DNA of 64,000 nt from Actinoallomurus bryophytorum (GCF_006716425.1 NZ_VFOZ01000001.1:1922001-1986000), one strand, 5' to 3'. Positions 6,011-15,560 are shown, counted from the stretch's first letter. Numbers and translations: made by a program. The notes: a model not told the origin generated them from the sequence alone.

Positions 6011-8926
6011 TCACGTGTCGAAGAACGGCAGTGCTCCCCCGGGGTCCTCGAAGGCGGAGGTGAAGCGATGGGGCCAGTCGAGCACGTCCTCGAGCCAGGT
6101 GACCCGCATCCGCTCGGCGGCATGGGTGATCCGGTCGGCGGGGTCGAGGCCGACGCCGATCACGGCGAGGTCCCGGTCGAATTCCACATGATCGTCCTCG
6201 CCGAGAATCGCCACGCGTACGACCGGCCGGTTGGACTCCAGCGCCATGGACAGTGGATGGCGGCGTAGCGCGCGTACGCGGTGCCCGAACAGCGGCTCCG
6301 GTGGCTGCCTCAGGCCGGGCAGCTCATAGTCCAGCGGCGGGACCGGGTCGTGCTTGTCGGGGATGTCCCTGCCGCGAGGGAACAGCCGGCTCATCTCGTG
6401 CAGCCACCGCAGCTGGGGAATCACCCAGACCGGTCCGGGCAGCGGGTCCTCCGGACGGCGAGCGCCGCCGAGCAGGCGGTCGGCCACTCCGGCGACGCTT
6501 TCGGTGAGGTCCTCCGGAGCGTATGCCGCGCGCAGCATCACGGAACGCCGGCCGACGACGCGGTCGAGCACGGTCGCGAGCATGCACTCGCGCAGGCGTG
6601 GGTGCTGGGCCGCCCAGATGTCGCCCAGCTCGTCCGGCACCCGCGGCATCGGGCGGTCGACGAGATGAGACAGGACGAACGTGTCCGCCCACACCCGCAG
6701 CCATGCCCACTCGGGCGCGGTGGCGAGCAGGTCAGCCTCGCGGAGTTCGTACAGCGAGCACGCGCGCCCGTGGCGGCACTGACCGCCGCAGGCGGCGGAC
6801 CGCCGTGCGGCGATGGGCGGCATCGGCCCGGGCAGGGTCCGCTCGCGGTCGCGTCCGAGCGGCACCCGCACCCGAAGCGGGCGGTCCATGCCGTCGGCGA
6901 ACACGGCCGCCGCGCCGGGCGGCAGCGACACGACCTCGCGTGACTGGTCCTCGTCGAGGTTCATCGCGGCGCCGACCAGCCGCCGGTCGTCGTAGGCGGG
7001 CAGCCGGTGCACGACCTTGAGCGCGGTGTTCTTGACGACGTCGGGGACGAGCTTGGTGGGAATCTGCTCGGCCACGATGATGCCTTCGCCGTACGCACGG
7101 ATCTCCGCGAGCATCCCGGCGAACAGTTCCACCGCGTGCGCGCTGGCGCGTTCTTCGCCGCGGTTGCGCAGCAGGCGGTGTGCCTCCTCGATGACGATGA
7201 CGTGCTCGAGTCCGCGCGCGTCGTTGCCCTGGCGGCGGGCGCGGAGCCGCAGATGCTCGACGATGCGGATGATCAGCGTGCCCATGAGGAACGCCTTGTC
7301 CTCGTCGTTGGCGACGTCCTCGATCGCGAGCACGACGTTCTTGCCGAGCAGGCCCTCGATGTCGGCCGGATGGCCGCCCTCGAAGAACCTCCCCGCCGAG
7401 CCGATCCGCAGCGACCGCAGGCGTACGTCGACGAAGCCCTTGACGTCGGCCATGAGCTCGTTCCCGTACCCGACGTCACTGATGACCTGAAGGGCGGCCT
7501 GCTGGAGCTGTTCGAGCGTCGGCACGGCCGGCTCGATCGCCGACCCGGGCCGGCCCCGGCCGGTGACGACGTCCCAGCCGTTGGCCTCGTACACGCGTTG
7601 CAGCGCCTGCGACATGATCTGCGGGAACGGCTCTTCGGCGTCGAACGCGGCCTGGAACAGCGCGCGCACCATGTCGATGTGGGCCTGCACCGGGTAGCCC
7701 GGCTCGGGCGCGAGCGGGTTGATCGACAGTGGGACCGCCGCCGGGTCGGAGGGGTTCACGACGGTGACCGGCTCCCCGATCCGGCCCGCCATCGCGGCGT
7801 ACTCCGACTTGGCCGGCTCGATCGCCAGCCACGGGATGCCCGCCTTGGTCAGCTGCTCGAGCAGATGACGGACGGTCTGCGACTTGCCCGAGCCCGTCGA
7901 GCCGGTGACGAAGACGTGCCGGTTGAGCGTCTGCAGCGGCACCGTGAACGTGCCGACCTGGCGGTCCTGCCCGTCGAGGATCGCGCCCAGCGCGAGGCCC
8001 TCACGCTGCGCGGGACTCGCGTCGGGGCCGCCGACCTCGGAGGTGACGTCGAAGTAGCCGGCGTCGAGGACGCGCAGGCCCGGGACCTCGCGGCGGGGCA
8101 GCCCGGCGAGCGCCGCCAGGGCGCCCGCGGTGGCGATGAACGGGGACTTGAGGTCCTGGTCCTGGGTGTCGACGTGAACGGCCTCGTGGAACCGCACGGA
8201 CCGCTCTCCGGACCGCAGGCGGTACGGGTGGTGGCTCATCTCGACCGAGCCGACCAGGACGGGCGCGATCTGGTCCAGCTCCTGAGCGGACTCCGCGCCC
8301 GCCAGCACGCGTACGCGCCACAGCCCGGCCTCCTGGAACGCCTCCAGCTCGGCCATCCGGCGCTCGATCCGCTCCACCGCGAGCTCGTCGTCACCGCGGC
8401 GCTGCACCTGCAGCTCGTACTGCAGGTCGGTGACCTCGTCCTTCAGTACCTGCTCGTCGCACTGTTCGGCGATGACCAGCCAGCCGAACGGGCGCCCCAT
8501 CAGGGTGACCAGCGTCGACTCGAAGAGACTCGGGCCGGCGTCGTCGCGGGTGGACATCAGCGGCGGCGCGAGCCGTGCCGGACAGCGGCTCCAGGTCATC
8601 GCCGCGGCGTCGGCAAGCCAGTCGTCGCCGATCTCGACGCCACGCGCGCCGTTGGGGAAGAGCAGGCCCTGCTGCCGCTCGTCCGACGGGGTGAGCGGAC
8701 CCGCGTTGGTGATGAGCTCGAGGGGCGCGCCTCCGCCCCGTGACATCCAGCCCACGACGAACGGCCGGCCGCCCTGCGCCGCCGAGAGCACCGCCGGCAG
8801 GACCGTGACGAAGTCCCATTCGGCGGAGGCACTACGGGCCGGTGACAGAATCGCCTGAATTCGGTACCACGGTCCCTGAAGTCCCCCAGCAACCCCTGCC
8901 ATCCATGCAGGATTACAGGAACGCAC
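6011..8926 (-). CDS. HerA/DUF87-like P-loop ATPase
   Basis: A 971-residue protein. The ATPase core shows Walker A TGSTGSGKSQT near residue 340, the family AIEPAKSEYAAM, a Walker B LEHVIVIEEAHRLLRNRG, and a downstream arginine-containing block (GIIVAEQIPTKLVPDVVKNT). This is the HerA/VirB4-like layout of ring ATPases that move DNA or protein. The C-terminal third holds a Cys/His cluster (CGGQCRHGRACSLYE) and an alpha-helical tail I do not recognise. The first 300 residues are also of unknown type. GTG 8926 is the longest start; ATG 8902 is an alternative. It lies beside a membrane partner at 9762 and next to the secretion cluster. Confidence 0.8.
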   Translation of the reverse strand: MRSCNPAWMAGVAGGLQGPWYRIQAILSPARSASAEWDFVTVLPAVLSAAQGGRPFVVGWMSRGGGAPLELITNAGPLTPSDERQQGLLFPNGARGVEIGDDWLADAAAMTWSRCPARLAPPLMSTRDDAGPSLFESTLVTLMGRPFGWLVIAEQCDEQVLKDEVTDLQYELQVQRRGDDELAVERIERRMAELEAFQEAGLWRVRVLAGAESAQELDQIAPVLVGSVEMSHHPYRLRSGERSVRFHEAVHVDTQDQDLKSPFIATAGALAALAGLPRREVPGLRVLDAGYFDVTSEVGGPDASPAQREGLALGAILDGQDRQVGTFTVPLQTLNRHVFVTGSTGSGKSQTVRHLLEQLTKAGIPWLAIEPAKSEYAAMAGRIGEPVTVVNPSDPAAVPLSINPLAPEPGYPVQAHIDMVRALFQAAFDAEEPFPQIMSQALQRVYEANGWDVVTGRGRPGSAIEPAVPTLEQLQQAALQVISDVGYGNELMADVKGFVDVRLRSLRIGSAGRFFEGGHPADIEGLLGKNVVLAIEDVANDEDKAFLMGTLIIRIVEHLRLRARRQGNDARGLEHVIVIEEAHRLLRNRGEERASAHAVELFAGMLAEIRAYGEGIIVAEQIPTKLVPDVVKNTALKVVHRLPAYDDRRLVGAAMNLDEDQSREVVSLPPGAAAVFADGMDRPLRVRVPLGRDRERTLPGPMPPIAARRSAACGGQCRHGRACSLYELREADLLATAPEWAWLRVWADTFVLSHLVDRPMPRVPDELGDIWAAQHPRLRECMLATVLDRVVGRRSVMLRAAYAPEDLTESVAGVADRLLGGARRPEDPLPGPVWVIPQLRWLHEMSRLFPRGRDIPDKHDPVPPLDYELPGLRQPPEPLFGHRVRALRRHPLSMALESNRPVVRVAILGEDDHVEFDRDLAVIGVGLDPADRITHAAERMRVTWLEDVLDWPHRFTSAFEDPGGALPFFDT

Positions 8927-8955
8927 CCTTTCGTGCCAGAGGGGAATGACTTGTC

Positions 8956-9726
8956 GTGTCCGACCAAGGCAGGCCCACCTTCCTCCCGCCGGAGGATCCG
9001 GAGCCGTCCGATCCGCCGCTGCTACCCGGCCTTGAGGGTCCTGTCGCGCCTGGCGAACCCTCGCATGACCGGCGGGTACTGCTCATCGCGGTGCTGATGG
9101 CGATCCTGCTGGTGGGCACCCTGGCATTCCTGCGGTACGGCGATGGCGCCCCGTCACCGGCCCGCGCACTCCCGTCCGTCGAGTACGTGGCGGTGCCGGA
9201 TTCCTGTACGGCCGCCGGGCCGGCCCTTCCCGCCGACGTGCGCCCGCTGAAGCCGCACCGTTTCGAGGGCCTGTGCACGTGGGAGCTGCTGCGGCCGGAC
9301 CGGTCGCGCTCGCTCGAGGTGGAGTTCCGGCTGGAGAAGACCGCGTCTTCGGGTTCGTCGGGCACGGTCAAGGCCGCGAAGGACTTCGCCGACGACCTCG
9401 GCTACGCCGCCGACGGCGACCGGAACGGCGGCTTCGAGAGCGACCCCGAGCGTGTGGACGGGCTCGGGGATGAGGCGTTCGCCGCACCGGCGTCCAAACT
9501 CGTCGTGTCCGGACCCAGCGAGCAGAGCGCGAAGGCCTACGACATGGGCGGCGCGCTGGTGGAGGTCCGCAGGCGCAACGTCGTCCTGACGGTGAGGTGG
9601 CGCGGCGCGGACTATCCACCGGGCGCGCGTGGGCACAAGAAGCTGGTGGGCCGGAGACTCGCCTACCCGGACGCCAGGCGCCAGGCGATGTCGTTGGTCA
9701 CCGCCGCGATGGGCCGGCTCCACTGA
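8956..9726 (+). CDS. single-pass membrane-anchored protein, unknown
   Basis: A 256-residue protein from GTG 8956 behind a GAGGGGA site. An acidic, Pro-rich cytoplasmic segment (about 45 residues) precedes one transmembrane helix (VLLIAVLMAILLVGTLAFL). A roughly 190-residue extracellular domain follows, with two Cys (DSCTAAG and GLCTWELL) that may form a disulfide. The fold is not recognised. It is sandwiched between the HerA-like ATPase gene and another large membrane-protein gene, both on the opposite strand. Confidence 0.75.
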   Translation: MSDQGRPTFLPPEDPEPSDPPLLPGLEGPVAPGEPSHDRRVLLIAVLMAILLVGTLAFLRYGDGAPSPARALPSVEYVAVPDSCTAAGPALPADVRPLKPHRFEGLCTWELLRPDRSRSLEVEFRLEKTASSGSSGTVKAAKDFADDLGYAADGDRNGGFESDPERVDGLGDEAFAAPASKLVVSGPSEQSAKAYDMGGALVEVRRRNVVLTVRWRGADYPPGARGHKKLVGRRLAYPDARRQAMSLVTAAMGRLH

Positions 9727-9728
9727 CC

Positions 9729-9756
9729 GGAGGAGCCGGCACGCGCCGGCTTCTCC
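9729..9756. terminator. bidirectional hairpin terminator
   Basis: A 12-pair stem (9729-9740 with 9745-9756, loop ACGC, one G-T pair) sits exactly between two convergent genes that end at 9726 and 9762. No long T-run follows, as is usual in high-GC actinomycetes. Confidence 0.75.
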
Positions 9757-9761
9757 GTCGG

Positions 9762-11693
9762 TCAGCGCTTCTTCTTGCGGAAGTCGAGACGCTCCGGTGG
9801 CGGCCCGAGGTTGGGTGCCGGCCGTGATCCGTCCGGCGGGGTGACGTCCGGCTTGGCGTGACGGGCGCGCGAGGGGCCGGTGGCCTCCTCGTACTCCTGG
9901 ATGTTCGCGGTGGGCAGCGTCATGATGCCGGGGTTCGCGTCGACCAGGAGGATGCGCCGCCCGGACGGCTCGGCATGGGTGAAGATCATGGCGGTGGGAG
10001 GGAGCTGCTGGAGCTCCTGCGGCTCGACGGCGAACTCGCGGGAGCCCTTTCCCGCGTCGGCGGCCCGCGAGGTGTTCTGCCCCCAGGCCGTCGCGCGGCC
10101 GATGCCGTCGGGCAGCGCCTCCTCGGAGGTGCCGGTGCCGTCGAAGACCGAGGGCACGGACCGCCCGACCGTGCTGGTGTACGAACCGTTCTCCGGGTCG
10201 GCGACCGCCTCGGCCAGCTTGTCGGTGAGCTCGGCGACCTCGAGCAGCTGGCGGGTGCCGATCTGCTCGGCCGCGACGCGGGCGTCCTCGGCGTTGCCGA
10301 GCCGCATGAAGCCCACCGCCGCGTCGCCGCGTCCCAGCCGCTCCTTCACGTGCGGCGGGATCGAGCGGTACATCAGGACCAGGCCGGTCGAGGTCGCCTC
10401 GCACGAGTCGATCAGCCGGTCGAGAACGTCACCACGCAGCTTCTCGGCACCGCACAGGATCAGGGTGTTGGCCCACGGCTCGCCGCCCTTGGAGGCGCGC
10501 AGCACGTGTGTCAGCGCCGCGGTGACGTACGTGCCGAGCACGCGGTTGGTCAGCACGCCGGCGCGGCGGTCGGTGGTGATGACGCGTAGCCGGCTCGGCG
10601 GGAGCAGGGTCGGGTTGGAGCCGAGCTTCTCAAGCTTGCGCAGCTGTGACTCCAGCGCCCAGGCCCGTTCGATGACGACCCGGTCGGCGGCGCCCCGGCC
10701 GAACATCGTGGTGATCTTCGCCAGCTCATCATCGGTGATGAGCCCGTCGCGCAGGTCGTCACGCGGGTCTCCCACCTGCGCCAGGGCGCGGAGGGCGGCG
10801 GTGATGCGCGGGATCGAGGCCCGGCCGCCGAACACTCCGAGGACGCGTTCGAGGATGGTGTTGTCGAAGGACAGGTCGCGGGTGCTGGCCTGTTCCTCGC
10901 TCACGCTCACCACGAGCGAGAGCACGTCGGCGAGCTCTTCGGGCCCCAGGCCGTGCGTGAGGTCGAGCTGCGGCAGGTCGCCGGGCAGCACCCAGACCAG
11001 CGGCCGCTCGCCCTGGTCGTCGCCGAGCTCGACGAGCTCTTTGGCGACCGCGCCCTCCGACAGGTCCAGGACGGTGACCTCCGAACCGCTGGCCAGCCTC
11101 GCCGCGCCCAGCATGGTGACCATCGCCGACCAGCCGGCCAGGGTGCCTCCGGCCACGTCGACCCGGCCCACTCCCTGGGGCACCGTGACGGCGTACCACT
11201 CGTGCTGGGACTCGAAGGCCTCCCGGCGGTGCTGCCACACCTGGTACGCACGCGCGTGCGCCGCGTGTGCGGCCTCCAGGCGACGGCGCCGGTCCTCCTC
11301 CTTGCGCTGGAAGCGTTCGTTCTCCTCCGCCATACGGGCGCGCAGCGCCTTTTCGCTCTGCCACATGGAGTAGCCGGTGATGACGGCGACGGCGGCGCAC
11401 GCCACGAGGCCGGCGATGGCGAACGCCCACGGAAGGGTGCCGCTGATCCCGGCCGCGATGAACAGCACCGCTCCGACGCCGGTGGCGACGCCGACCATCT
11501 TGAGCGGCCGGTTGAAGAGGTTCTCCTTCTGCCGCTGCGACGCCAGCCACGCCCGGTCGAGCTGTTCCGACTCAGGAGGTGTCGGTCGCTTCGGTGGAGG
11601 CCCAGGATCGTCGTGGACCTGGGCATAGCGCCAGCCGACGTAGACGCGGCCCGGTTGCAGTAACCGCGCTTCGCGGGCTGTCACATCGACCAC
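9762..11693 (-). CDS. membrane protein with degenerate ATPase-like domain, unknown
   Basis: A 643-residue protein. Residues about 60-110 form two transmembrane helices (VGVATGVGAVLFIAAGISG and FAIAGLVACAAVAVITGY). A charged coiled-coil stretch (ALRARMAEENERFQRKEED) follows, then a large cytosolic region. Strand-like cores such as SEVTVLDLSEG, NTLILCGAEKLRGDVLDRL and TGLVLMYRSIP recall VirD4/TraG-like ATPases, but no Walker A is visible. Two N-terminal helices followed by a cytosolic domain also resemble EccE in outline only. It may act with the HerA-like ATPase at 6011. No family name can be given with confidence. Confidence 0.6.
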   Translation of the reverse strand: MVDVTAREARLLQPGRVYVGWRYAQVHDDPGPPPKRPTPPESEQLDRAWLASQRQKENLFNRPLKMVGVATGVGAVLFIAAGISGTLPWAFAIAGLVACAAVAVITGYSMWQSEKALRARMAEENERFQRKEEDRRRRLEAAHAAHARAYQVWQHRREAFESQHEWYAVTVPQGVGRVDVAGGTLAGWSAMVTMLGAARLASGSEVTVLDLSEGAVAKELVELGDDQGERPLVWVLPGDLPQLDLTHGLGPEELADVLSLVVSVSEEQASTRDLSFDNTILERVLGVFGGRASIPRITAALRALAQVGDPRDDLRDGLITDDELAKITTMFGRGAADRVVIERAWALESQLRKLEKLGSNPTLLPPSRLRVITTDRRAGVLTNRVLGTYVTAALTHVLRASKGGEPWANTLILCGAEKLRGDVLDRLIDSCEATSTGLVLMYRSIPPHVKERLGRGDAAVGFMRLGNAEDARVAAEQIGTRQLLEVAELTDKLAEAVADPENGSYTSTVGRSVPSVFDGTGTSEEALPDGIGRATAWGQNTSRAADAGKGSREFAVEPQELQQLPPTAMIFTHAEPSGRRILLVDANPGIMTLPTANIQEYEEATGPSRARHAKPDVTPPDGSRPAPNLGPPPERLDFRKKKR

Positions 11694-11854
11694 GTCCCGT
11701 ACTTCTTCGGCTTCTCTAGGGGCACAGCGTAGAAAGCTTCGCGTGAAGTGGGGTGCGGTTTCAACCGACTAGAGGGGGTGTCGAGTGACCAGGAGTGGCA
11801 TAACCGGCCATTGCGGGACACATCACCACATATCTCCCAATCTTGTACCAGGGG

Positions 11855-12012
11855 CTACCGGTACCCCTGCTGCCGTGGAGGCGGTTCGTCGCCCTGTGGC
11901 CGACCATAGCCCTGTGGCCGACCATACGTCCCGTATGGAGGGCCGGACGGCGAGGCCCGCCGCCGCTGCCCGGGCACCCGTCCCCTGAGAGCGGTGCGTC
12001 CAGGCCGGAGGC
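11855..12012 (-). pseudogene. out-of-frame Pro/Gly/Tyr-rich tail downstream of mycosin 1
   Basis: The 319-base gap between 11693 and 12013 has no start-to-stop gene, but one minus-strand frame ends with a biased tail, SGPPYGTYGRPQGYGRPQG and so on, closing at a stop at 11855. It lies directly after the mycosin stop codon and in another frame, so it could be the original C-terminal extension of the mycosin lost through a stop and a frameshift. An 18-base direct repeat (11892-11909 and 11910-11927) encodes the GYGRPQ units. Unrelated low-complexity sequence is the alternative. Confidence 0.35.
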
Positions 12013-13368
12013 TCACTCGCCGCGCGGATGGTCTTCGTACGGCGGTTCGAAGGTCGGCCGTGCGCTCCTGTCGAACCCGGCCGGGGCCGCCGGATCGCCC
12101 TGGCTCGGTGCGTGGGCCGGGCCGGCCGTGGACGCCGGGCCCGTCGGGGCGGGGGCCGGGCCATCGCCCCCCGGCCTCCGCGACTGCGCTTTCCGCCGGA
12201 CGAGCCTTCCCGCGACGATCACCACCAGGACGGCGACGGCCAGGATGAGGACGACTATGACGACGACAGGGCCCAGACCGGGGCCGTTCCGTGATGCCCC
12301 GGAAGGCGCGGTCGCGCCCGGCGCTGCGGTTCGCGGGTTCTGCGCCTGGTCGAAGCGCTCGTACGGGGGGTTCGGGGAGTTCGCCGGAACGGCATAACTC
12401 GTGTCCATCGCACGGCTGATGCGGATGATCCCGTAACCCGTCTGGGCGTCCGCGCCGGGCGTGCCGACGTCCAGGGCAGTGGCGATGAGACGGTGGACGA
12501 CCTCGCGCCCGGACATCGTGGGGTTCGCCGCACGGACCAGAGCGACCGCCGCCGCGACCAGGGCCGTCGAATTGCTCGTCCCGTTCGTGTGGGCGTAGTA
12601 GTAGTCCTTGCTCTTCCCGATCGTCGGCATGTCCACGCCCGGTGCCGCCACCGACACATAGTCGTGAGCCTGCGTCTGCTTCCAGGGCCGCGAATAGTCG
12701 TCGGTCGCGCCGACCGCGAGCACGCCCGCGCACGAGGCGGGGAACTCCACGTCATTGTCGGTGTCGCCGGTGTTCCCGGCCCCCGCGACGAGGACCACGT
12801 CGCGCTTGACGGCGTAGGCGACCGCGTCCACCACCGCCGGGGGGCATGGTGATGACGCCCTGGCTCCCAGCGGCATGGCGATGACCTTGGCTCCGTGGTC
12901 GGCCGCGAACCGGATGCCCTGCGCCAGTGTCGTCGCGAGCCTGTCGGGCGAGATGGCACCGCCCGTCACGTCCACGGGCAGGATCTTCGCCTGCGGCGCC
13001 GTACCCATATACCGCGAACGGCCGAGGCCCTGGCCCGCGATGAGCGCCGCCATACTCGTGCTGTGCCCGTACTTGCTGAGATCGGTACGGCCGTCAGTCC
13101 CGTGCCCGGAGGTGTCGGTACCCGGGAGCACCGCACCTGCGATCTCCGGCATGGCGGCATTGACCCCGCCGTCGAGGAGCGCGACCGTGACTCCCTGCCC
13201 CTGGGTGACCGGCCATACCTTCTGCTCGATGCTCCACGGCGCGAACCACCACTCGTCCGTACGGGGCTGGGGGGCCGCCGCCGCAGCCGGAAGTGCCGAC
13301 ACGAGGGCCATGCCCAGCGCGCCCAGAGCGGCCAGCAGCCGTTGGGGACTACGCAATCGTGCACTCAC
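12013..13368 (-). CDS. mycP: type VII secretion-associated subtilase, mycosin (copy 1)
   Basis: A 451-residue membrane-anchored S8 protease of the ESX system. A signal peptide (residues 1-32) is followed by the mycosin N-terminal extension with DEWWF. The triad appears as Asp66 (VALLDGGVN), His102 (YGHSTSMAALIAG) and Ser265 (NGTSNSTAL), with Asn199 as the oxyanion residue. A transmembrane helix at about 367-388 precedes a 55-residue Pro-rich cytosolic tail. The residue after His102 is Ser instead of the usual Gly, and DGG replaces D(S/T)G, so specificity may differ from mycosin 2. GTG 13368 is chosen, with TTG 13356 as an alternative. Confidence 0.9.
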   Translation of the reverse strand: MSARLRSPQRLLAALGALGMALVSALPAAAAAPQPRTDEWWFAPWSIEQKVWPVTQGQGVTVALLDGGVNAAMPEIAGAVLPGTDTSGHGTDGRTDLSKYGHSTSMAALIAGQGLGRSRYMGTAPQAKILPVDVTGGAISPDRLATTLAQGIRFAADHGAKVIAMPLGARASSPCPPAVVDAVAYAVKRDVVLVAGAGNTGDTDNDVEFPASCAGVLAVGATDDYSRPWKQTQAHDYVSVAAPGVDMPTIGKSKDYYYAHTNGTSNSTALVAAAVALVRAANPTMSGREVVHRLIATALDVGTPGADAQTGYGIIRISRAMDTSYAVPANSPNPPYERFDQAQNPRTAAPGATAPSGASRNGPGLGPVVVIVVLILAVAVLVVIVAGRLVRRKAQSRRPGGDGPAPAPTGPASTAGPAHAPSQGDPAAPAGFDRSARPTFEPPYEDHPRGE

Positions 13369-13425
13369 TCCTCACGCCACCGGTGCCGGCCCGCGCTCGG
13401 GCTTCCGGGCAATGAACGGGAGCCG

Positions 13426-14412
13426 TCAGCCGATGAGTGGCGGGGCGACATCGCCGTCGTCGGAACCCCAGATGTCCTCGGCCTCGGTCAGCCAGGTGCC
13501 ACGGTCACGGTCCTGCCCGGCTCCCTGATTGCCCATCATCGGCGGCGGCATCATCGGCATCATGCCGCCGGACCGACCGGCGTTCGCGGCATTCGCCGCG
13601 GTCGCCGCCTCCGCGGCGGTGGCGCCTCTCACCGTCCCGTTGCTTCCAAGGGCTCCGCTCTCGGCCACCGAGCCTGAGCCTGCACCAGGGACCGAACCGG
13701 AACCTGAGCCGAAGCCACCGCCGCCAGACCCTTTGAGTCCCAGCGGGTCGGAGCCCAGACCACCGATCTTGCCGAGTCCGGACTTGCTCGGATCACCGCC
13801 CAGCGCAGGAGGCACGTACCCGGGAAGGTTGCCGGGGGTCGATCCACCGCCGGTGCCCAGTCCGGTGCCGGTGCCGGTGCCGGTGCCGGTCCCGAGTCCG
13901 GTGCCGGTCCCGAGCCCCGTGCCGGTGCCAGGTCCGCTGCCGAGATTGGTGCCGCCCGTACCGCCGGTTCCGGAAGGCGAACCCAGCCCTGTTCCCGTGG
14001 GGCCGAGGCCGTTGCCGCCGATCCCGGACAGGTCGGTGCCACCACCACTGTGCCCGGTGCCGGTAGGGAGACCGGTCGGGCTGCCGCCGGTGTTCAGGGC
14101 GCTGAGGTTCTCGGGGTGGGCGCTGCCGCTGCTGCCCGGCAGGCCACTGCCGACACCGTTACTGCTCGGCACGTGAGACCCGCTCGACCCAGGATTGTTG
14201 TGACTTGTCCCAGGAGAATTCGGGTCTTGGTACGGGGTCTGCTTCGGGGGGGTCTGGATGTCCGGGTTCTGGACGGCCTCCGGAGGAAGCGTGCCGGGCG
14301 GCAGTTCGAGCGTGAGGTAACCCGGCATCCCGTTGTAGGTATCGCCGATAAAGCCGTTGTGCTCCCTCAGCTTTGCCTGTGCGATCTTGTCGACGTCTGC
14401 CATGTTACCCAT
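13426..14412 (-). CDS. Gly/Ser/Thr-rich type VII secretion substrate-like protein
   Basis: A 328-residue protein from ATG 14412 behind a GGGGGA site. After about 50 ordered residues it is almost wholly low complexity, including runs of GTGTGLGTG. An Ala-rich stretch leads to [10 protein letters not shown]. The last 35 residues ([18 protein letters not shown] then VAPPLIG) match a C-terminal tail found on PPE-like and ESX-associated proteins of actinomycetes. This tail is a recurrent mark of type VII substrates, though its exact role is not settled. It is co-oriented with the helical proteins upstream, so it is probably secreted together with them. Confidence 0.7.
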   Translation of the reverse strand: MGNMADVDKIAQAKLREHNGFIGDTYNGMPGYLTLELPPGTLPPEAVQNPDIQTPPKQTPYQDPNSPGTSHNNPGSSGSHVPSSNGVGSGLPGSSGSAHPENLSALNTGGSPTGLPTGTGHSGGGTDLSGIGGNGLGPTGTGLGSPSGTGGTGGTNLGSGPGTGTGLGTGTGLGTGTGTGTGTGLGTGGGSTPGNLPGYVPPALGGDPSKSGLGKIGGLGSDPLGLKGSGGGGFGSGSGSVPGAGSGSVAESGALGSNGTVRGATAAEAATAANAANAGRSGGMMPMMPPPMMGNQGAGQDRDRGTWLTEAEDIWGSDDGDVAPPLIG

Positions 14413-14429
14413 TTAGACCGTCCCCTTTT

Positions 14430-14987
14430 TCACAGCCCGGGCACTACTCCTGAGTCAGCGTTGCCGTACTCGCTGCCCACGTCTTCCGAGTTCGCGAAGC
14501 CCGAATCCGGCAGAATCCCGGTGTCAGAGCAGTCAGACTGAAACTGGCTCGCGCTGGTATACAGTCCCCAGAGGTGATAGAGCCCCGAACTGTCCGTCTG
14601 GAAATAACTCTTGAAGGGCTTCAGGTGGTTTTCGCCGTGGCCTTTGAGAGATATTCCCAGCATCTCAGCTGAGTCGATCAGAGCTTTGGCGGACTGCCAG
14701 AGCATCGCCAGCTGCTGCTGACACTCCGGCGCACCGCTCTTCGGACCACCCCAGGCGGTGTCGAGATTGGATCCGAATTTCTTGAGAAACCCCAGAAGCT
14801 CGCCGTCGCCATCGCTCTGGAACGCACTTTTGAAGTCCTCGTACGCCTGTCCGGCGTCGATGACCGCGTCCGGGTTGGTGTCCAGCGCCCACTGCCGGAT
14901 CTCCTTGGCGGAGTACAGGTTCTCGTCGTCGGCGGGGGTGTCGCCCTTGAGCGGACCGCCGTACATCTCACCCGTAACGTCACCCAT
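14430..14987 (-). CDS. helical ESX-type protein (WXG-like)
   Basis: A 185-residue predicted helical-hairpin protein. A WGG motif occurs at a turn (LDTAWGGPKS), as in WXG100-like and PPE-like folds, although it is longer than a canonical WXG100. ATG 14987 is preferred because AGGGG at 14996-15000 is spaced 8 bases from it; GTG 14996 and ATG 14993 are alternatives. The ribosome site overlaps the stop of the preceding gene at 15000, so translation is likely coupled. Probably a partner or substrate of the secretion system. Confidence 0.65.
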   Translation of the reverse strand: MGDVTGEMYGGPLKGDTPADDENLYSAKEIRQWALDTNPDAVIDAGQAYEDFKSAFQSDGDGELLGFLKKFGSNLDTAWGGPKSGAPECQQQLAMLWQSAKALIDSAEMLGISLKGHGENHLKPFKSYFQTDSSGLYHLWGLYTSASQFQSDCSDTGILPDSGFANSEDVGSEYGNADSGVVPGL

Positions 14988-14999
14988 GACCATCACCCC

Positions 15000-15560
15000 T
15001 CAGGAATAACTACCGGGCTGGACCGGCTGACCCGGCTGGGCCGGCTGACCCGGCTGGCCGGGTGGAGCCGCTTGGGCGGGCGGCGCCGGTTTCGGGTTCG
15101 CACCCAGGTCGATCGTCAGAATATTGTGGAACGTCACGGCGTCCACGTTGTCCACTTCGGCGCCGGTGTTGATGTTCTTGGTGGTCTCCATGCGCTTTAT
15201 CACCGCATCGAGGGCAGTGATGAAGTAGTCGTAGGCCTGAAGCATCAGACTTGCGGCGCCACCCGCGCTGGCGTACAGGCTGCGGGCCGCCGCCCACTGG
15301 CCGAAGTCCTTGACCTGGAGGTGCGCTTCTCCGGCACGCTGCAGGTTTTCCCGCGCGGTCTTACCGCCCACCTTGCGGCTGTCGAGCTCAGCTCGCCTGG
15401 ACTTGAGCCTCGCCATCAGGGCGTCGAACTCGCCCTGGTTGAACCAGAGCTCGTCCTTTGCCTCTGGATGGCTCTTGAGCTCATCCTTGATGTGTTCGGT
15501 ACCGGGCCACGGCTGGTCTCCCCATGGATAGTTGGGGCCGACCTGTGGTTCTGGCGCCAT
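15000..15560 (-). CDS. helical ESX-associated protein with Pro/Gln-rich tail
   Basis: A 186-residue protein starting at ATG 15560 with a clear GAGGAGG site. Residues about 25-150 are amphipathic helices (ELWFNQGEFDALMARLKSRR, FGQWAAARSL), compatible with an ESX-type helical bundle. The tail repeats (PAQPGQ) units. It ends where the next gene begins, suggesting that a heterodimer partner is made from one transcript. No precise family recognised. Confidence 0.65.
   Translation of the reverse strand: MAPEPQVGPNYPWGDQPWPGTEHIKDELKSHPEAKDELWFNQGEFDALMARLKSRRAELDSRKVGGKTARENLQRAGEAHLQVKDFGQWAAARSLYASAGGAASLMLQAYDYFITALDAVIKRMETTKNINTGAEVDNVDAVTFHNILTIDLGANPKPAPPAQAAPPGQPGQPAQPGQPVQPGSYS

Noticed and set aside
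7007-8743. 578-codon plus-strand open frame
   Set aside because: It is the complement of the HerA-like ATPase gene, has no recognisable motifs and results from high GC.
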